Shown here: positions 1 through 6,704 of the stretch, one piece after another
Layout of the letters: each line of letters starts with the position of its first letter
Position numbering within the stretch: the stretch's first letter is position 1
Virus record (IMG/VR): IMGVR_UViG_3300032087_003603
Location: 1 to 41,841 of that record
Length of the DNA: 41,841 nucleotides
Direction: 5' to 3' (one strand)
Origin: a virus
Program-made: the position numbers and the translations under genes
Notes under the pieces: generated by a model
Databases searched by the model: none
What the model saw: the letters and a program-made list of their open reading frames with translations, nothing else
Told to the model about the DNA's origin: nothing

Positions 1-91
1 TCTGCGTGATCCTGCACAACCCTATGCCCTCTCAGGCAGGAGTCAATGTTGTAGAATACGCGCTCTACGGTTCCGGGTTCTGGCAATGTGT
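1..91. repeat. Terminal direct repeat, left copy (circular contig overlap)
   Basis: These 91 bases are identical to 41751-41841. An exact end overlap of this size is what an assembler leaves when a circular or circularly permuted molecule is opened at an arbitrary place. It lies inside a small gene, so it is unlikely to be a true packaged terminal repeat, although a short direct terminal repeat cannot be excluded from sequence alone. The unique genome length is about 41,750 bases. Confidence 0.9.
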
Positions 92-101
92 GTGTTTTCA
101 T
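1..101 (-). CDS. Hypothetical small protein, N-terminal part (gene crosses the contig junction)
   Basis: The ATG is at 99-101. The frame MKTHTLPEPG runs leftward off the window start and continues at 41750 down to the stop at 41627, giving 74 residues when the circle is closed. I do not recognise the product. The joined protein is charged and has a Cys cluster (KCCEDC) in its second half. The start lies 39 bases after the stop of the preceding minus-strand gene. There is no clear Shine-Dalgarno sequence; the leader is A-rich. The open frame continuing across the junction independently supports a circular molecule. Confidence 0.65.
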   Translation of the reverse strand, partial: MKTHTLPEPGTVERVFYNIDSCLRGHRVVQDHA

Positions 102-140
102 ATTTAGGTTTCTTTATAACCGCCGAGACACCTGCACTTT

Positions 141-419
141 TTAGCGTTTTCTTAGCTCCCATGTCGTTTTGTTTGGTTGAACAACCTCGCACCCGAACCC
201 AAGCCCCAATTTAGCAAAGAAGGCCAATGCTGTAGCCTTGCGGGTGAAGGTGCGTCGGAATAAATCAGAGGTTCCCCAACCTACCCTGCTCCAAGGAGAC
301 TTGGAATCTCTCGTAATCTTACGCATCTTGGACCTAATTCCGGGGTTGTCCGTCTGGATTCTCCAGTAGCCATTGAATTTGTCCTCACAAAAAAGAAAAC
401 TGCCATATTCCTCATTCAT
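141..419 (-). CDS. Hypothetical protein, 92 aa, coupled to helicase gene
   Basis: This is a basic protein of 92 residues that I do not recognise. It is rich in Arg, Lys, Trp and Phe, with a basic middle (around SKMRKITRDSKSPW) and a C-terminal RKR, so nucleic-acid binding is possible but is only inference. Its ATG overlaps the TGA of the upstream helicase gene in an ATGA, the usual sign of translational coupling, so it is probably made with the helicase. No membrane segment or signal peptide is visible. Confidence 0.6.
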   Translation of the reverse strand: MNEEYGSFLFCEDKFNGYWRIQTDNPGIRSKMRKITRDSKSPWSRVGWGTSDLFRRTFTRKATALAFFAKLGLGFGCEVVQPNKTTWELRKR

Positions 420-1777
420 AGTTCATATTGTTGGTTGGGGTGTTGAAAGTCTTTAATTGTAGACGTTATGTCCAAGTGTGTCAATGCCCGATTGATCGTG
501 AGTCCAGAAAGCCTAGTGATTCGGGACAGGGCAACATACGCTAGTCCATGCCCCCACTCCGTTATAGGCTTATACCCTAGCTCCAAGTGGACACGCTCAA
601 GGGTTAGCCCCTGGCTGGCGTGAATTGTCATTGCCCAGCCCAATCTAACGGGGTATTGCTTCATTGAGCCAACCTCCTCGCTCTCAATTTCTCCGTCCTC
701 GGTCAGCTTTGTCTTGAACTTGGCGTCCTTTTCCTTGCTGATGTAGACGTACTCACTGTCCCTGTCACGCATAATGACCAGCCTCTGGTACTTGTCCATG
801 CCCACAAAAGTTCCCGTGTCCCCGTTGACAACACACTGCATCTCACCCCTAATCTTCTTGCGAATGTTCTTCTTGATGATGACGCGGCAACCTTCCTTCA
901 GGGTGAGGGTTTCCTCCATTGTGTCCAGCCCCTTGGTGTCGCCCTTCTTGCTAGCCAGAAACGTGTACTCCTTGCTGCGTAGCCGAGTCAGCTTTTGCTC
1001 GTTAATCTCAGCGGCCCTCTTGCGGTAGGGTGAGAGGACTATGGCAGACGAGTGGGCAGTCCCAACACGCTTGTTAATCTCCCGCAAGTCCATGTCTGTC
1101 TGCTTCCCCACCTTGACCCGATCAAGTATGTTGGCCTCGATGGGGTTGGACTGCCTGAAAATGTGGTTCAGGTTGCAAACTTGCACCTCGCTGCCAAACT
1201 CACCCCAGAACTTGGACTGCTCCAGACCGAATGGTTCATCATATCCAAAGCCTAACAGTGCCTTAGCGTCGTCCTGAGAGGCCACGGGAAGCAATTGGCC
1301 TGGCCCCCCTACGAACATAACCCTTTTGCCCCCAAACGGCTCAGGGTGGCCTGTAGCCCTTCTAAGAGCCTTGCTAATAAAGTCGATGTGGTCTGCCCTG
1401 ACCATCGTCCACTCCTCTAGGACTATCCAAGAGATGCGTTGAAGCAGCTTGTCCCGCTTCCTCCCAAAGAATCTGGTCTCAATTTGTCTGGACCTTTGAG
1501 TAGTAACCCTTTCCTCTGGGTCAAGCGCACCCTGGCTAGGGACGCCAAACATTCTAAAGAGGGTTTCTCCAGATACGTTGGATGCAGCCCTTCCGGTTGG
1601 GGCAACGATTGCGAGTGCTGGCTCTGCTTTGCGTAGTTCATCAATGAGGTATGATTTTCCGGTTCCAGCAGACCCATCAAGACGGATGAAGCGACAGGAA
1701 CGCTTGGTTACGAGGTCAAAAGCCTCCCGCTGTTGAGGTGATAGACTAATACCCAATCTCCTCCTTAAATTTGTCAA
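416..1777 (-). CDS. SF1 DNA helicase, RecD2/Dda-like
   Basis: An ATP-dependent DNA helicase of superfamily 1. Numbered from the TTG at 1777, Walker A is GSAGTGKS at 35-42, motif Ia APTGRAA at 59-65, the Walker B region VLEEWTM at 119-125, and motif III GGPGQLLPV at 157-165. The C-terminal UvrD_C_2-type signature (TIHASQGLTLE, then AYVALSR) lies near 383-435. Two motifs deviate: EE replaces the usual DE in motif II, and GGPGQ replaces GDxxQ in motif III. The true start is uncertain. AAGGAGG (minus, 1766-1760) lies inside the frame, so initiation may be at the TTG at 1754-1756 or even the ATT at 1748-1750, which overlaps the preceding stop. It follows the Cas4-like nuclease and probably serves replication or recombination on a host replisome. 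Confidence 0.85.
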   Translation of the reverse strand: MTNLRRRLGISLSPQQREAFDLVTKRSCRFIRLDGSAGTGKSYLIDELRKAEPALAIVAPTGRAASNVSGETLFRMFGVPSQGALDPEERVTTQRSRQIETRFFGRKRDKLLQRISWIVLEEWTMVRADHIDFISKALRRATGHPEPFGGKRVMFVGGPGQLLPVASQDDAKALLGFGYDEPFGLEQSKFWGEFGSEVQVCNLNHIFRQSNPIEANILDRVKVGKQTDMDLREINKRVGTAHSSAIVLSPYRKRAAEINEQKLTRLRSKEYTFLASKKGDTKGLDTMEETLTLKEGCRVIIKKNIRKKIRGEMQCVVNGDTGTFVGMDKYQRLVIMRDRDSEYVYISKEKDAKFKTKLTEDGEIESEEVGSMKQYPVRLGWAMTIHASQGLTLERVHLELGYKPITEWGHGLAYVALSRITRLSGLTINRALTHLDITSTIKDFQHPNQQYEL

Positions 1778-1943
1778 AGCTCCAGTAGTTCAGCATCGCA
1801 TCGTCAGCCAATTCCTCTGGACACTCCTTTCCATGTATGACAAGGGTCAACACCCCCCACATGTGATCGCGATCAGTCTGGGCCTTAATTGCCCTGTCGT
1901 ATTCCAGCCTAATGGCTTCTAGTTGTTCTTTTTCTTCCATCAT
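1746..1943 (-). CDS. Hypothetical acidic protein, 65 aa
   Basis: This is a small acidic protein with a predicted helical N-terminus (MEEKEQLEAIRLEYDRAIKA) that I do not recognise. The start overlaps the TGA of the nuclease gene as ATGA. A second in-frame ATG follows directly (1938-1940). Its own end overlaps the start region of the helicase, and the helicase ribosome-binding sequence lies within its last codons. It sits tightly between nuclease and helicase, so a role as an accessory to that pair is plausible, but nothing in the sequence proves it. Confidence 0.6.
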   Translation of the reverse strand: MMEEKEQLEAIRLEYDRAIKAQTDRDHMWGVLTLVIHGKECPEELADDAMLNYWSFDKFKEEIGY

Positions 1944-2662
1944 AGTCCCGTAAAATAGTTGTAAACTTCATTCAGCTTGTCAAACGCCTCAACGCCCCAC
2001 TCCACCTTGTGAATGGGCCACTTCTTAACAAGCATTTGAGCATCCACGCAATCAAAAATGACTGAGTAGCACTCAACATCCTCAAGGGCATAACCCCACT
2101 CGTTGGCAATGATGTCTGCCTCAACCGCAAGCTGACACAGGTCAGTCTCGTAGCTCTTCCGACGGGGATCGCCCTGCCTAAACTTGAAATCCATCAGGAC
2201 ACGCTTCTTGCCCCTCTGCCCAACGAAGTCAATCATGCCAGCCACCCGTCGCTTATTGTCCATGACGGAGAACTCAACCAGTTGCGGCTCAACCCCTGAA
2301 TCATCCAGCCAACGCATGAACGGGTCATAGAAATGACTGTATGCAGAGCGATAGTCGGCCCCGGCAATGCGTTGATTCACGGCCTCCTCCATTTCTGCAT
2401 GTAGCTTGGTTCCAAACTCGGAAGAGGTGAGGGTGGAGCCGTCCAGGTCTTCACGGTATCCCCACAGACGCTCAAGGAGCTTTTCCTCGGCCTCGTGCGG
2501 GTACTCCCTTGCGAGCTGAACCAGCCGACGCTCTCGCCAGTTGTTAATGTCAAACCCCCTGAGCTGCCTTGGGAACAATGACAACACTGTAGTCACGCTC
2601 TTTACGCACCCACCGTGCTTTCTTGCCTTGGCAATGGTGTCGATGCTCTTTAATAGCCTCAC
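1940..2662 (-). CDS. PD-(D/E)XK nuclease, Cas4/RecB-like
   Basis: A 240-residue nuclease of the PD-(D/E)XK superfamily. Visible motifs in order are GTKLHAEME with His88, an acidic residue Glu130 in VEFSV, GMIDFVG with Asp145, the catalytic DFK at 158-160, and a QLAVEA helix with Gln177. This arrangement matches RecB/Cas4-type exonucleases. I do not see the four-Cys iron-sulphur cluster of typical Cas4. The start is GTG with a weak ribosome site; there is no better upstream ATG. The next two genes downstream are a 65-residue protein and the SF1 helicase, so nuclease plus helicase may form an end-processing pair for phage recombination. Confidence 0.75.
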   Translation of the reverse strand: MRLLKSIDTIAKARKHGGCVKSVTTVLSLFPRQLRGFDINNWRERRLVQLAREYPHEAEEKLLERLWGYREDLDGSTLTSSEFGTKLHAEMEEAVNQRIAGADYRSAYSHFYDPFMRWLDDSGVEPQLVEFSVMDNKRRVAGMIDFVGQRGKKRVLMDFKFRQGDPRRKSYETDLCQLAVEADIIANEWGYALEDVECYSVIFDCVDAQMLVKKWPIHKVEWGVEAFDKLNEVYNYFTGL

Positions 2663-2702
2663 CTTGCCGTTTTTCTGCTGAGAATAAAAATGCGAGATAA
2701 TG

Positions 2703-3218
2703 TTACCCTACCTTTCCGTTGAAGTTCATTGAGTCTATCGGGAACCCGAGGTCCCGCGCCAAACAGTCGCGCATGACGGCTGCCACTAACTCGCTCTTGT
2801 AATTGCTCGTTCTGTGATTCTTGTAGTCTTTCTTAACCTGACCCATCCATCGCTGGCTTTGGCTCACGAAGTGAACTCCGCGATACTTGGAGGTTACATT
2901 TCCCTTCGTTGGCTTGTTGTAACCCCTCAGATTGCCTGCGTGAGTTACGCACCTCAAATTGCCGAGCGAATTATTGTGACCATCTCCGTCTACATGATGT
3001 ATGCACATACCCTTAGGAATGTCGCCATTGAAGGCGCGCCATATTTGTCTATGGACATATTCCCCTGCTCTTTTTCGGTACTTGCCATCACCAGTTTTTG
3101 CGCCCTTGTGAATCATGCCATTTCGCTTTCTCCCCTTGCTCCTCAGCTCGATTAGATAGCCGCTGTCAGTCACCGCGTGTGTATTGCTTATCTGTTTTAC
3201 TCTCATGTCGTGGCTCAT
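2703..3218 (-). CDS. HNH endonuclease with AP2 DNA-binding domain
   Basis: A homing-type endonuclease of 171 residues. The HNH core runs from about 55 to 96 (VHRQIWRAFNG, then IHHVDGDGHNNSLGNLRCVT), with the His-His pair at 74-75 and the closing Asn in GNL. An AP2-type DNA-binding domain follows at about 110-157 (KYRGVHFVSQSQRWMGQV). This pairing is common in free-standing phage homing nucleases. Its ATG overlaps the TGA of the preceding gene, so it is embedded in the early operon rather than carrying its own promoter. All expected HNH residues seem present, so it may be active. Confidence 0.85.
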   Translation of the reverse strand: MSHDMRVKQISNTHAVTDSGYLIELRSKGRKRNGMIHKGAKTGDGKYRKRAGEYVHRQIWRAFNGDIPKGMCIHHVDGDGHNNSLGNLRCVTHAGNLRGYNKPTKGNVTSKYRGVHFVSQSQRWMGQVKKDYKNHRTSNYKSELVAAVMRDCLARDLGFPIDSMNFNGKVG

Positions 3219-3547
3219 ATTTCAATTTCCCCAATCAGTGCTTCGTCGGCCTCCTCCAGCATGGTGGGGATCATTGCCAGAAGCATTTTCTTGCAATCAA
3301 TGTCATTAAGTCCGTCAAGTCGCCAAGCCCAAAGCCCTTCTCCGGCAAAATTGTAGTGCGTCATCCGGTATGTCAGTCCAATTTCATCAAACTCCGGCTC
3401 CTCTTGGTCAATGGCAACAAGCTCGCCATGTATCGGGCCACCAAGACATACGCCCTGCGACTCGTCGAATAGTCCGTCATAAGAAGAAAGAGCGTTTCTG
3501 CACCTCCTTATTTTGTCGGCCATGTCCTCCATATATATTCCATCCAT
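3215..3547 (-). CDS. Hypothetical acidic protein, 110 aa
   Basis: An acidic protein that I do not recognise. It has a conserved-looking central stretch (FDEIGLTYRMTHYNFAGEG) and a C-terminal acidic helix. It contains no membrane segment and no metal-binding motif I can identify. In-frame ATGs also occur at residues 6 and 9; the last lies too close to a GGAGG to be ideal, so I keep the first. It overlaps the HNH-AP2 gene downstream by four bases. Confidence 0.6.
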   Translation of the reverse strand: MDGIYMEDMADKIRRCRNALSSYDGLFDESQGVCLGGPIHGELVAIDQEEPEFDEIGLTYRMTHYNFAGEGLWAWRLDGLNDIDCKKMLLAMIPTMLEEADEALIGEIEI

Positions 3548-3558
3548 AAGCTTTTAAG

Positions 3559-3765
3559 TTAATAAATGACGTCTTGGGCTTCCATCAGGGCCTGCCTCAC
3601 CCACTCGCAAACCTCCTCAACTGAAGAGAATGTTATCCCGTGCTTGAGTTCAGATCGCATCCGGTTGTCTACATCGCAGATCACCGATACCAGTGTTCGG
3701 GAATCAAGCATCAGGTTAAGTTCGTCTCGCTCCTCTGGGATTTCAAATTCTATCGTTACCGTCAT
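3559..3765 (-). CDS. Hypothetical protein, 68 aa
   Basis: A small acidic protein (begins MTVTIEFEIPEERDELNLML) that I do not recognise. A beta-strand start followed by two helices seems likely. The upstream 20 bases run straight into a palindromic repeat (3785-3813), so that repeat lies in its 5' untranslated region. Stop and next start are 11 bases apart. Confidence 0.6.
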   Translation of the reverse strand: MTVTIEFEIPEERDELNLMLDSRTLVSVICDVDNRMRSELKHGITFSSVEEVCEWVRQALMEAQDVIY

Positions 3766-3784
3766 CTTTCATGGTCTCAGCCAA

Positions 3785-3813
3785 TTGCAGCGTTACAAGG
3801 TAACTAGCGATTG
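3785..3813 (-). repeat. Palindromic repeat, family A, copy 1
   Basis: Plus-strand halves are TTGCAGCGTTACAAG and GTAACTAGCGATTG. The core GTTAC-AAG-GTAAC is a perfect inverted repeat, flanked by GC/GC pairs with a two-base bulge on one side. It is matched over 28 bases at 3889-3916 and, with one or two changes, at 6056-6083. It lies about 20 bases upstream of the ATG at 3765. No T-run follows, so it is not an intrinsic terminator. It may be an operator, an RNA processing hairpin or a small mobile repeat. Confidence 0.85.
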
Positions 3814-3888
3814 CTCTCTATCGTCTTTTGTTATCATAAGTATATTAGTAAAAAAACTGGACAAATTAATGCGGGTTGTTGGCTCAGA

Positions 3889-3916
3889 TTGCAGCGTTAC
3901 AAGGTAACTAGCGATT
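3889..3916 (-). repeat. Palindromic repeat, family A, copy 2
   Basis: This is an exact 28-base match to copy 1, in the same orientation. It lies three bases after the stop codon of the CTERM-tagged gene. The 75 bases between copies 1 and 2 are AT-rich; the minus strand offers only a 14-codon frame there (ATG near 3836), whose stop comes out of the repeat itself. Confidence 0.85.
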
Positions 3917-3919
3917 CAC

Positions 3920-4222
3920 CTATTGGTGATCTGCCTTTTGGTGATTCCAAATTGCCAGTGCTACTAGCACAACGCCCAAGAGCATTATGGTTGCACCACC
4001 GTCAGGCACACTGCACTCCGGCCTGTCGCCTAAGCCATGAGCGGGTGCCCAACATGGAACGTTTTCGTGAGCGTTCCCGTGATTGGGTTGCTCGAATCCG
4101 TAGCGACCGCCGGAGAATAGCCCGCCGTAGTTACCATTAGACCCCTGGAAGTTGCTCTGTATAATATCAAGCTGATAGAATTCGTCTTCCTGCTTGGGTT
4201 TGTGTTCGTTATCTATTCTCAT
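3920..4222 (-). CDS. Small protein with C-terminal VPDSG/PEP-CTERM-type sorting signal
   Basis: A protein of 100 residues. It ends with VPDGG at 72-76, a hydrophobic helix at about 77-92 (ATIMLLGVVLVALAIW) and a short polar tail with one Lys. This is the three-part plan of VPDSG/PEP-CTERM signals, which in bacteria are handled by exosortases in the inner membrane. The tail is less basic than usual, and no N-terminal signal peptide is present, so export would be atypical. The body is Gly/Asn-rich with two Cys just before the signal. I chose the ATG at 4220-4222 because it overlaps the stop region of a tiny membrane gene; a TTG at 4279 would add 19 residues. Known hosts of this tag are mainly Verrucomicrobiota; the function here is unknown. 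Confidence 0.65.
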   Translation of the reverse strand: MRIDNEHKPKQEDEFYQLDIIQSNFQGSNGNYGGLFSGGRYGFEQPNHGNAHENVPCWAPAHGLGDRPECSVPDGGATIMLLGVVLVALAIWNHQKADHQ

Positions 4223-4322
4223 GGTTTGCTGGTCTCTCAGTTTCCTTGTAAGCTCTTTCAAATTTAGCCAGAAACTCAATTACGATTATCGTTCCGAGGA
4301 TTATTAGTATAATTTCCATCAT
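4209..4322 (-). CDS. Tiny membrane protein, 37 aa
   Basis: This short frame starts MMEIILIILGTIIVIEFLAK and ends with a charged tail (FERAYKETERPANHENR). It is a single hydrophobic helix followed by a cytosolic or periplasmic polar tail. AAGGA lies about 11 bases before the first of two adjacent ATGs. Its stop overlaps the start of the CTERM-tagged gene by 14 bases, so the two are probably co-translated. A membrane partner for that protein is a natural guess. I do not recognise it. Confidence 0.5.
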   Translation of the reverse strand: MMEIILIILGTIIVIEFLAKFERAYKETERPANHENR

Positions 4323-4344
4323 AGTGACATTAATCCTTCATAGC

Positions 4345-4674
4345 TTACGGGTAATCAATATGGTTTTCTTTCTTCTCTTTAATCATTGCTAAAGCGATTG
4401 TGCAGTACCCGATAATATCCTCGAAGGCATCCTCAACGTGCTCATCTTCCACGGCTAAGGATTTAGTTTTGCAGAACGTCTGCACTCTCTTTATCTTGTC
4501 CCCCATTCGGACGCACAGTCCAACAAGAGGATCTACTCCGTACTCCCTAGCTTGCTCAAAGTTAGCGAAAGCAGAAGTGCTCATTGCGGTGTAGTCGTTG
4601 TTCTTGTCCTTTAGAACATTAGACATCTTGGCGAACAAAGCCTTAGTAAACTCTTCAAATTTTTCTTTTATCAT
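4345..4674 (-). CDS. Nmad1/DUF1599 (MazG-like) family protein
   Basis: A helical protein of 109 residues. The stretch KDKNNDYTAMSTSAFANFEQA, the RMGDKIKRVQ helix and the acidic EDEHVEDAFEDIIGY segment fit the DUF1599 family, also called nucleotide modification associated domain 1, an all-helical fold related to MazG nucleotide pyrophosphohydrolases. Members are common in phages and may act on nucleotides. The start overlaps the phosphoesterase stop as ATGA. The assignment rests on pattern recognition of the spaced NDY, RxxDKxxR and ExxxDxxxD motifs and is moderate. Confidence 0.5.
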   Translation of the reverse strand: MIKEKFEEFTKALFAKMSNVLKDKNNDYTAMSTSAFANFEQAREYGVDPLVGLCVRMGDKIKRVQTFCKTKSLAVEDEHVEDAFEDIIGYCTIALAMIKEKKENHIDYP

Positions 4675-5318
4675 AATTCCATTAAATAATTAGTAGCCAC
4701 CTTGCCATGCTCGACCACACCACACCCGATGGCTGGGTGCGGCCCATGCTTACCGTAGGCCATTGCATAAGAGTCCTTGTCGATCCCATTGCCCACCTGC
4801 ATTCCAAACACCTTACACTTGGCCCCTGTGTGCCATTGCACGTAGCACTCCGAGTGCCAGTGACCCTGAACCACGCTCTGCATGTCCTGCTTGGCTCGCT
4901 GGATCGCCTTCTTGCCGTCCCCGTGGCAGTAAACCACGTTGTCAATACAGACCGACTCAACAAACTTCCAACCAGGTGCCTCGAACATTTCATTGTAGTC
5001 CCTAACCCATCTTTTGGATATACCAGCACTGTATGCCTTGCGGTGCACTAGTCGGTCATGGTTGCCGATGCAAACGTGTGCTTGGGGAAATGCCTTGTAC
5101 CATTTCTGTATCTCGGAGATCGCCCTGTCTAGCTCGTCGCCAGCACTAAATCCATCTGGGTCCGTCTCATGGTAGGAGCTGTAGTGGTTATCAATAACAT
5201 CTCCGATAAACACTACCTCGTTGCAGGCCAGCTTGCGGTCCACGTTCTTGCAGAACCTCAAATACTTCTTGAGGGTAAATGGACAATGCAGGTCCCCGAT
5301 TATTAAGACTCTCGACAT
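4671..5318 (-). CDS. Calcineurin-like metallophosphoesterase
   Basis: A 215-residue dimetal phosphoesterase. All five metal-binding blocks are visible: GDLH with Asp9 and His11, GDVID at 39-43, GNHD at 85-88, His132 in YCHGDG, and GHWH at 152-155. The fold can act on phosphodiesters or protein phosphates; the substrate cannot be read from the sequence. Phage members are often encoded beside replication or nucleotide genes, as here with the Nmad1-like gene, to which it is coupled through an ATGA overlap. Confidence 0.85.
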   Translation of the reverse strand: MSRVLIIGDLHCPFTLKKYLRFCKNVDRKLACNEVVFIGDVIDNHYSSYHETDPDGFSAGDELDRAISEIQKWYKAFPQAHVCIGNHDRLVHRKAYSAGISKRWVRDYNEMFEAPGWKFVESVCIDNVVYCHGDGKKAIQRAKQDMQSVVQGHWHSECYVQWHTGAKCKVFGMQVGNGIDKDSYAMAYGKHGPHPAIGCGVVEHGKVATNYLMEL

Positions 5319-5348
5319 AATATTTTTATTTTCTCGTTGCTCTTGCAG

Positions 5349-5534
5349 TTAATCTTCAGAAATTACTGCGATAGAGATTCCTCCATCTTCTTCCAAGTCA
5401 CATCGTATGATCTTGCCATTAATCATTGCCGTAACACTTAATTCCTCCACGGGTAACACCTCTATGGTCTTGCCGATCATCCCGACAATCACCTCGTGGT
5501 CCTCCAGCTCATCTAGCTCGTCATTATATCTCAT
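5349..5534 (-). CDS. Hypothetical acidic protein, 61 aa
   Basis: A small acidic protein (DELDELEDHEVIVG..., then beta-like ING KIIRCDLEEDG GISIAV) that I do not recognise. Start and upstream stop overlap as ATGA with the sigma-like gene, so the two are likely co-translated. An acidic partner of a basic DNA-binding protein, for example an anti-sigma or a mimic, would fit, but this is only inference from position and charge. Confidence 0.55.
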   Translation of the reverse strand: MRYNDELDELEDHEVIVGMIGKTIEVLPVEELSVTAMINGKIIRCDLEEDGGISIAVISED

Positions 5535-6034
5535 ATATAGGCTTCCTCCATTTTGCTAATACCCATTGATTCAAAGACTCTCCTCGACTGCTGAATGGCT
5601 CCGTTCCTGACCCTGTTGGATCTGCGGCCAGGATAGGCCAATTTAATCTGCTCAGAACTGGGATCAGTCATCATAAACTCCACAAATTCCCTGTTTTGGT
5701 CCGATAGTTTAGGTAGAATTTTTTCCAATGGACCTGGGTCACCACTACCCAAACGCTCTTCCATGGTCCCACTTAGTCTTGTTGTCGGATCTTTTGCGGC
5801 CTTTTCCAATTTGATAGCTCTCTTTTTACTAGCCTTCACGTATTCCAGTGCTCTCCACTTGATAGTAATGAAGTAGTAAGCGGAGCCGTTTTCTGGATAG
5901 CGTTGATAAAGCCCATAAACTACGTCCCATAGGTGGCCCTCTAATTCCCAAGCGGTCACCTCACCCCTTTTGGAGTAATAACCAACGAACATGTTGATTA
6001 TTTTCGTAATTTTTTCATACAGATCAACCCTCAT
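5531..6034 (-). CDS. Putative sigma-70-like transcription factor (small, ECF-like)
   Basis: A helical protein of 167 residues. The first half (WELEGHLWDVVYGLYQRYPENG, then YYFITIKWRALEYVKASKKR) resembles sigma region 2. The second half has a LPKLSDQNREFVEFMM helix followed by a helix-turn-helix (SSEQIKLAYPGRRSNRVRNGAIQQSRRVF), like region 4. It could redirect host RNA polymerase to phage promoters. I chose the ATG at 6034 because AAAGGA sits 7 bases before it; another ATG at 6052 would add six residues. The 5' side contains a family A palindromic repeat. It could also be a general HTH regulator; the family call is moderate. Confidence 0.5.
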   Translation of the reverse strand: MRVDLYEKITKIINMFVGYYSKRGEVTAWELEGHLWDVVYGLYQRYPENGSAYYFITIKWRALEYVKASKKRAIKLEKAAKDPTTRLSGTMEERLGSGDPGPLEKILPKLSDQNREFVEFMMTDPSSEQIKLAYPGRRSNRVRNGAIQQSRRVFESMGISKMEEAYI

Positions 6035-6055
6035 CCCGGCTTCCTTTGTCATTGA

Positions 6056-6083
6056 TGCAGCGTTACAGGGTAACTAGCGATTG
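6056..6083 (-). repeat. Palindromic repeat, family A, copy 3
   Basis: This matches copies 1 and 2 except that the loop reads AGG in place of AAG, and its outermost base differs; the arms GTTAC and GTAAC are kept. Its left arm contains the stop codon (TAG at 6074-6076) of the gene 6074-6469, and it ends just before the sigma-like gene. As in copy 2, the repeat starts at or right after a stop codon. Confidence 0.8.
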
Positions 6084-6469
6084 CCCCGCTCCATGTTCTT
6101 GGCTGCACGGGCCGCCGCCAGCATCTTAATGCTCTCAAGGCTCATCTCAATGTTCGCTGCCTCGAAAACACTTACAGCCAATGCTTCAAGGAACCCAATG
6201 ATGTACTGGGTGTCCGGCATCGAGCCCATCTCAGGCATTTGGGCAACCTCCCCATCCTCGTCGATGTATGTGGGAGTTTCCTTCTCTTGATAAACAATGC
6301 GGCCATCCTCCTTGGTGCTGTGGTAATCAGTCCACACCCCGGCGTATTCGCTGCCAACCTCGTACTTGGACGGGTCAAGGGCCTTTATGACGGCATCATC
6401 CCACTCGTCGCCCCGCTTAACCTTCACTAAAAGCCACGAATCCTGTTTTTTCTCAACTTTGATATTCAT
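6074..6469 (-). CDS. Hypothetical protein, 131 aa
   Basis: A mixed alpha/beta protein (KKQDSWLLVKVKRGDEWDDAV at the start, Ala-rich helices at the end) that I do not recognise. I use the ATG at 6467-6469. A TTG at 6503-6505 overlaps the upstream TGA and would add 12 residues. The sequence just before the ATG reads TTGACA, 16 bases, TAAAAT, which resembles a promoter whose transcript would begin close to the ATG. The stop lies inside a family A repeat. Confidence 0.6.
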   Translation of the reverse strand: MNIKVEKKQDSWLLVKVKRGDEWDDAVIKALDPSKYEVGSEYAGVWTDYHSTKEDGRIVYQEKETPTYIDEDGEVAQMPEMGSMPDTQYIIGFLEALAVSVFEAANIEMSLESIKMLAAARAAKNMERGNR

Positions 6470-6473
6470 TGCC

Positions 6474-6505
6474 GCAAATTTTAACAGACTTGCCCCAATT
6501 GTCAA
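6474..6505 (-). promoter_or_regulatory. Possible internal early promoter
   Basis: On the minus strand TTGACA (6505-6500) is followed after 16 bases by TAAAAT, about 8 bases before the ATG at 6469. A transcript from here would be nearly leaderless. It is inside an operon and could be chance. Confidence 0.3.
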
Positions 6506-6699
6506 CGAAATTCACTGATTCTCAGCAGATATTCATCACCAAATGGCATTTGCTCCAGCTCAATTCGCTGTTCCACGTAGTCAATGATGCTTTTTTCAAC
6601 CTCCTCGGAGCAATGCTTCTCAATCGCTTCCTCAATTATCGTTACTAGGATTTCGGCTTCGCCCTCCTCCTCAATTTCAATTAGTTTTATAAAATCCAT
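6502..6699 (-). CDS. Hypothetical acidic protein, 65 aa
   Basis: A very acidic helical protein (IEIEEEGEAEILVTIIEEAIEK), about a third Glu/Asp. I do not recognise it. It has no metal motif or membrane segment. Such small acidic phage proteins often bind or inhibit host DNA-binding proteins, but that is only a general possibility. The gap to the upstream gene is 5 bases. Confidence 0.6.
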   Translation of the reverse strand: MDFIKLIEIEEEGEAEILVTIIEEAIEKHCSEEVEKSIIDYVEQRIELEQMPFGDEYLLRISEFR

Positions 6700-6704
6700 G
6701 TCGT

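Noticed and set aside
1-91. True short direct terminal repeat of a linear packaged genome
   Set aside because: The repeat is only 91 bases, inside a coding frame that reads straight through, and its size is typical of an assembler overlap; not fully excluded.
1940-2662. CRISPR-associated Cas4
   Set aside because: The nuclease motifs fit, but no Cys cluster, no other cas genes and no spacer-repeat array are present anywhere in the window.
4300-4313. Plus-strand TATAAT near 4308
   Set aside because: No -35 box at the right distance, and it lies inside the coding sequence of a minus-strand gene.
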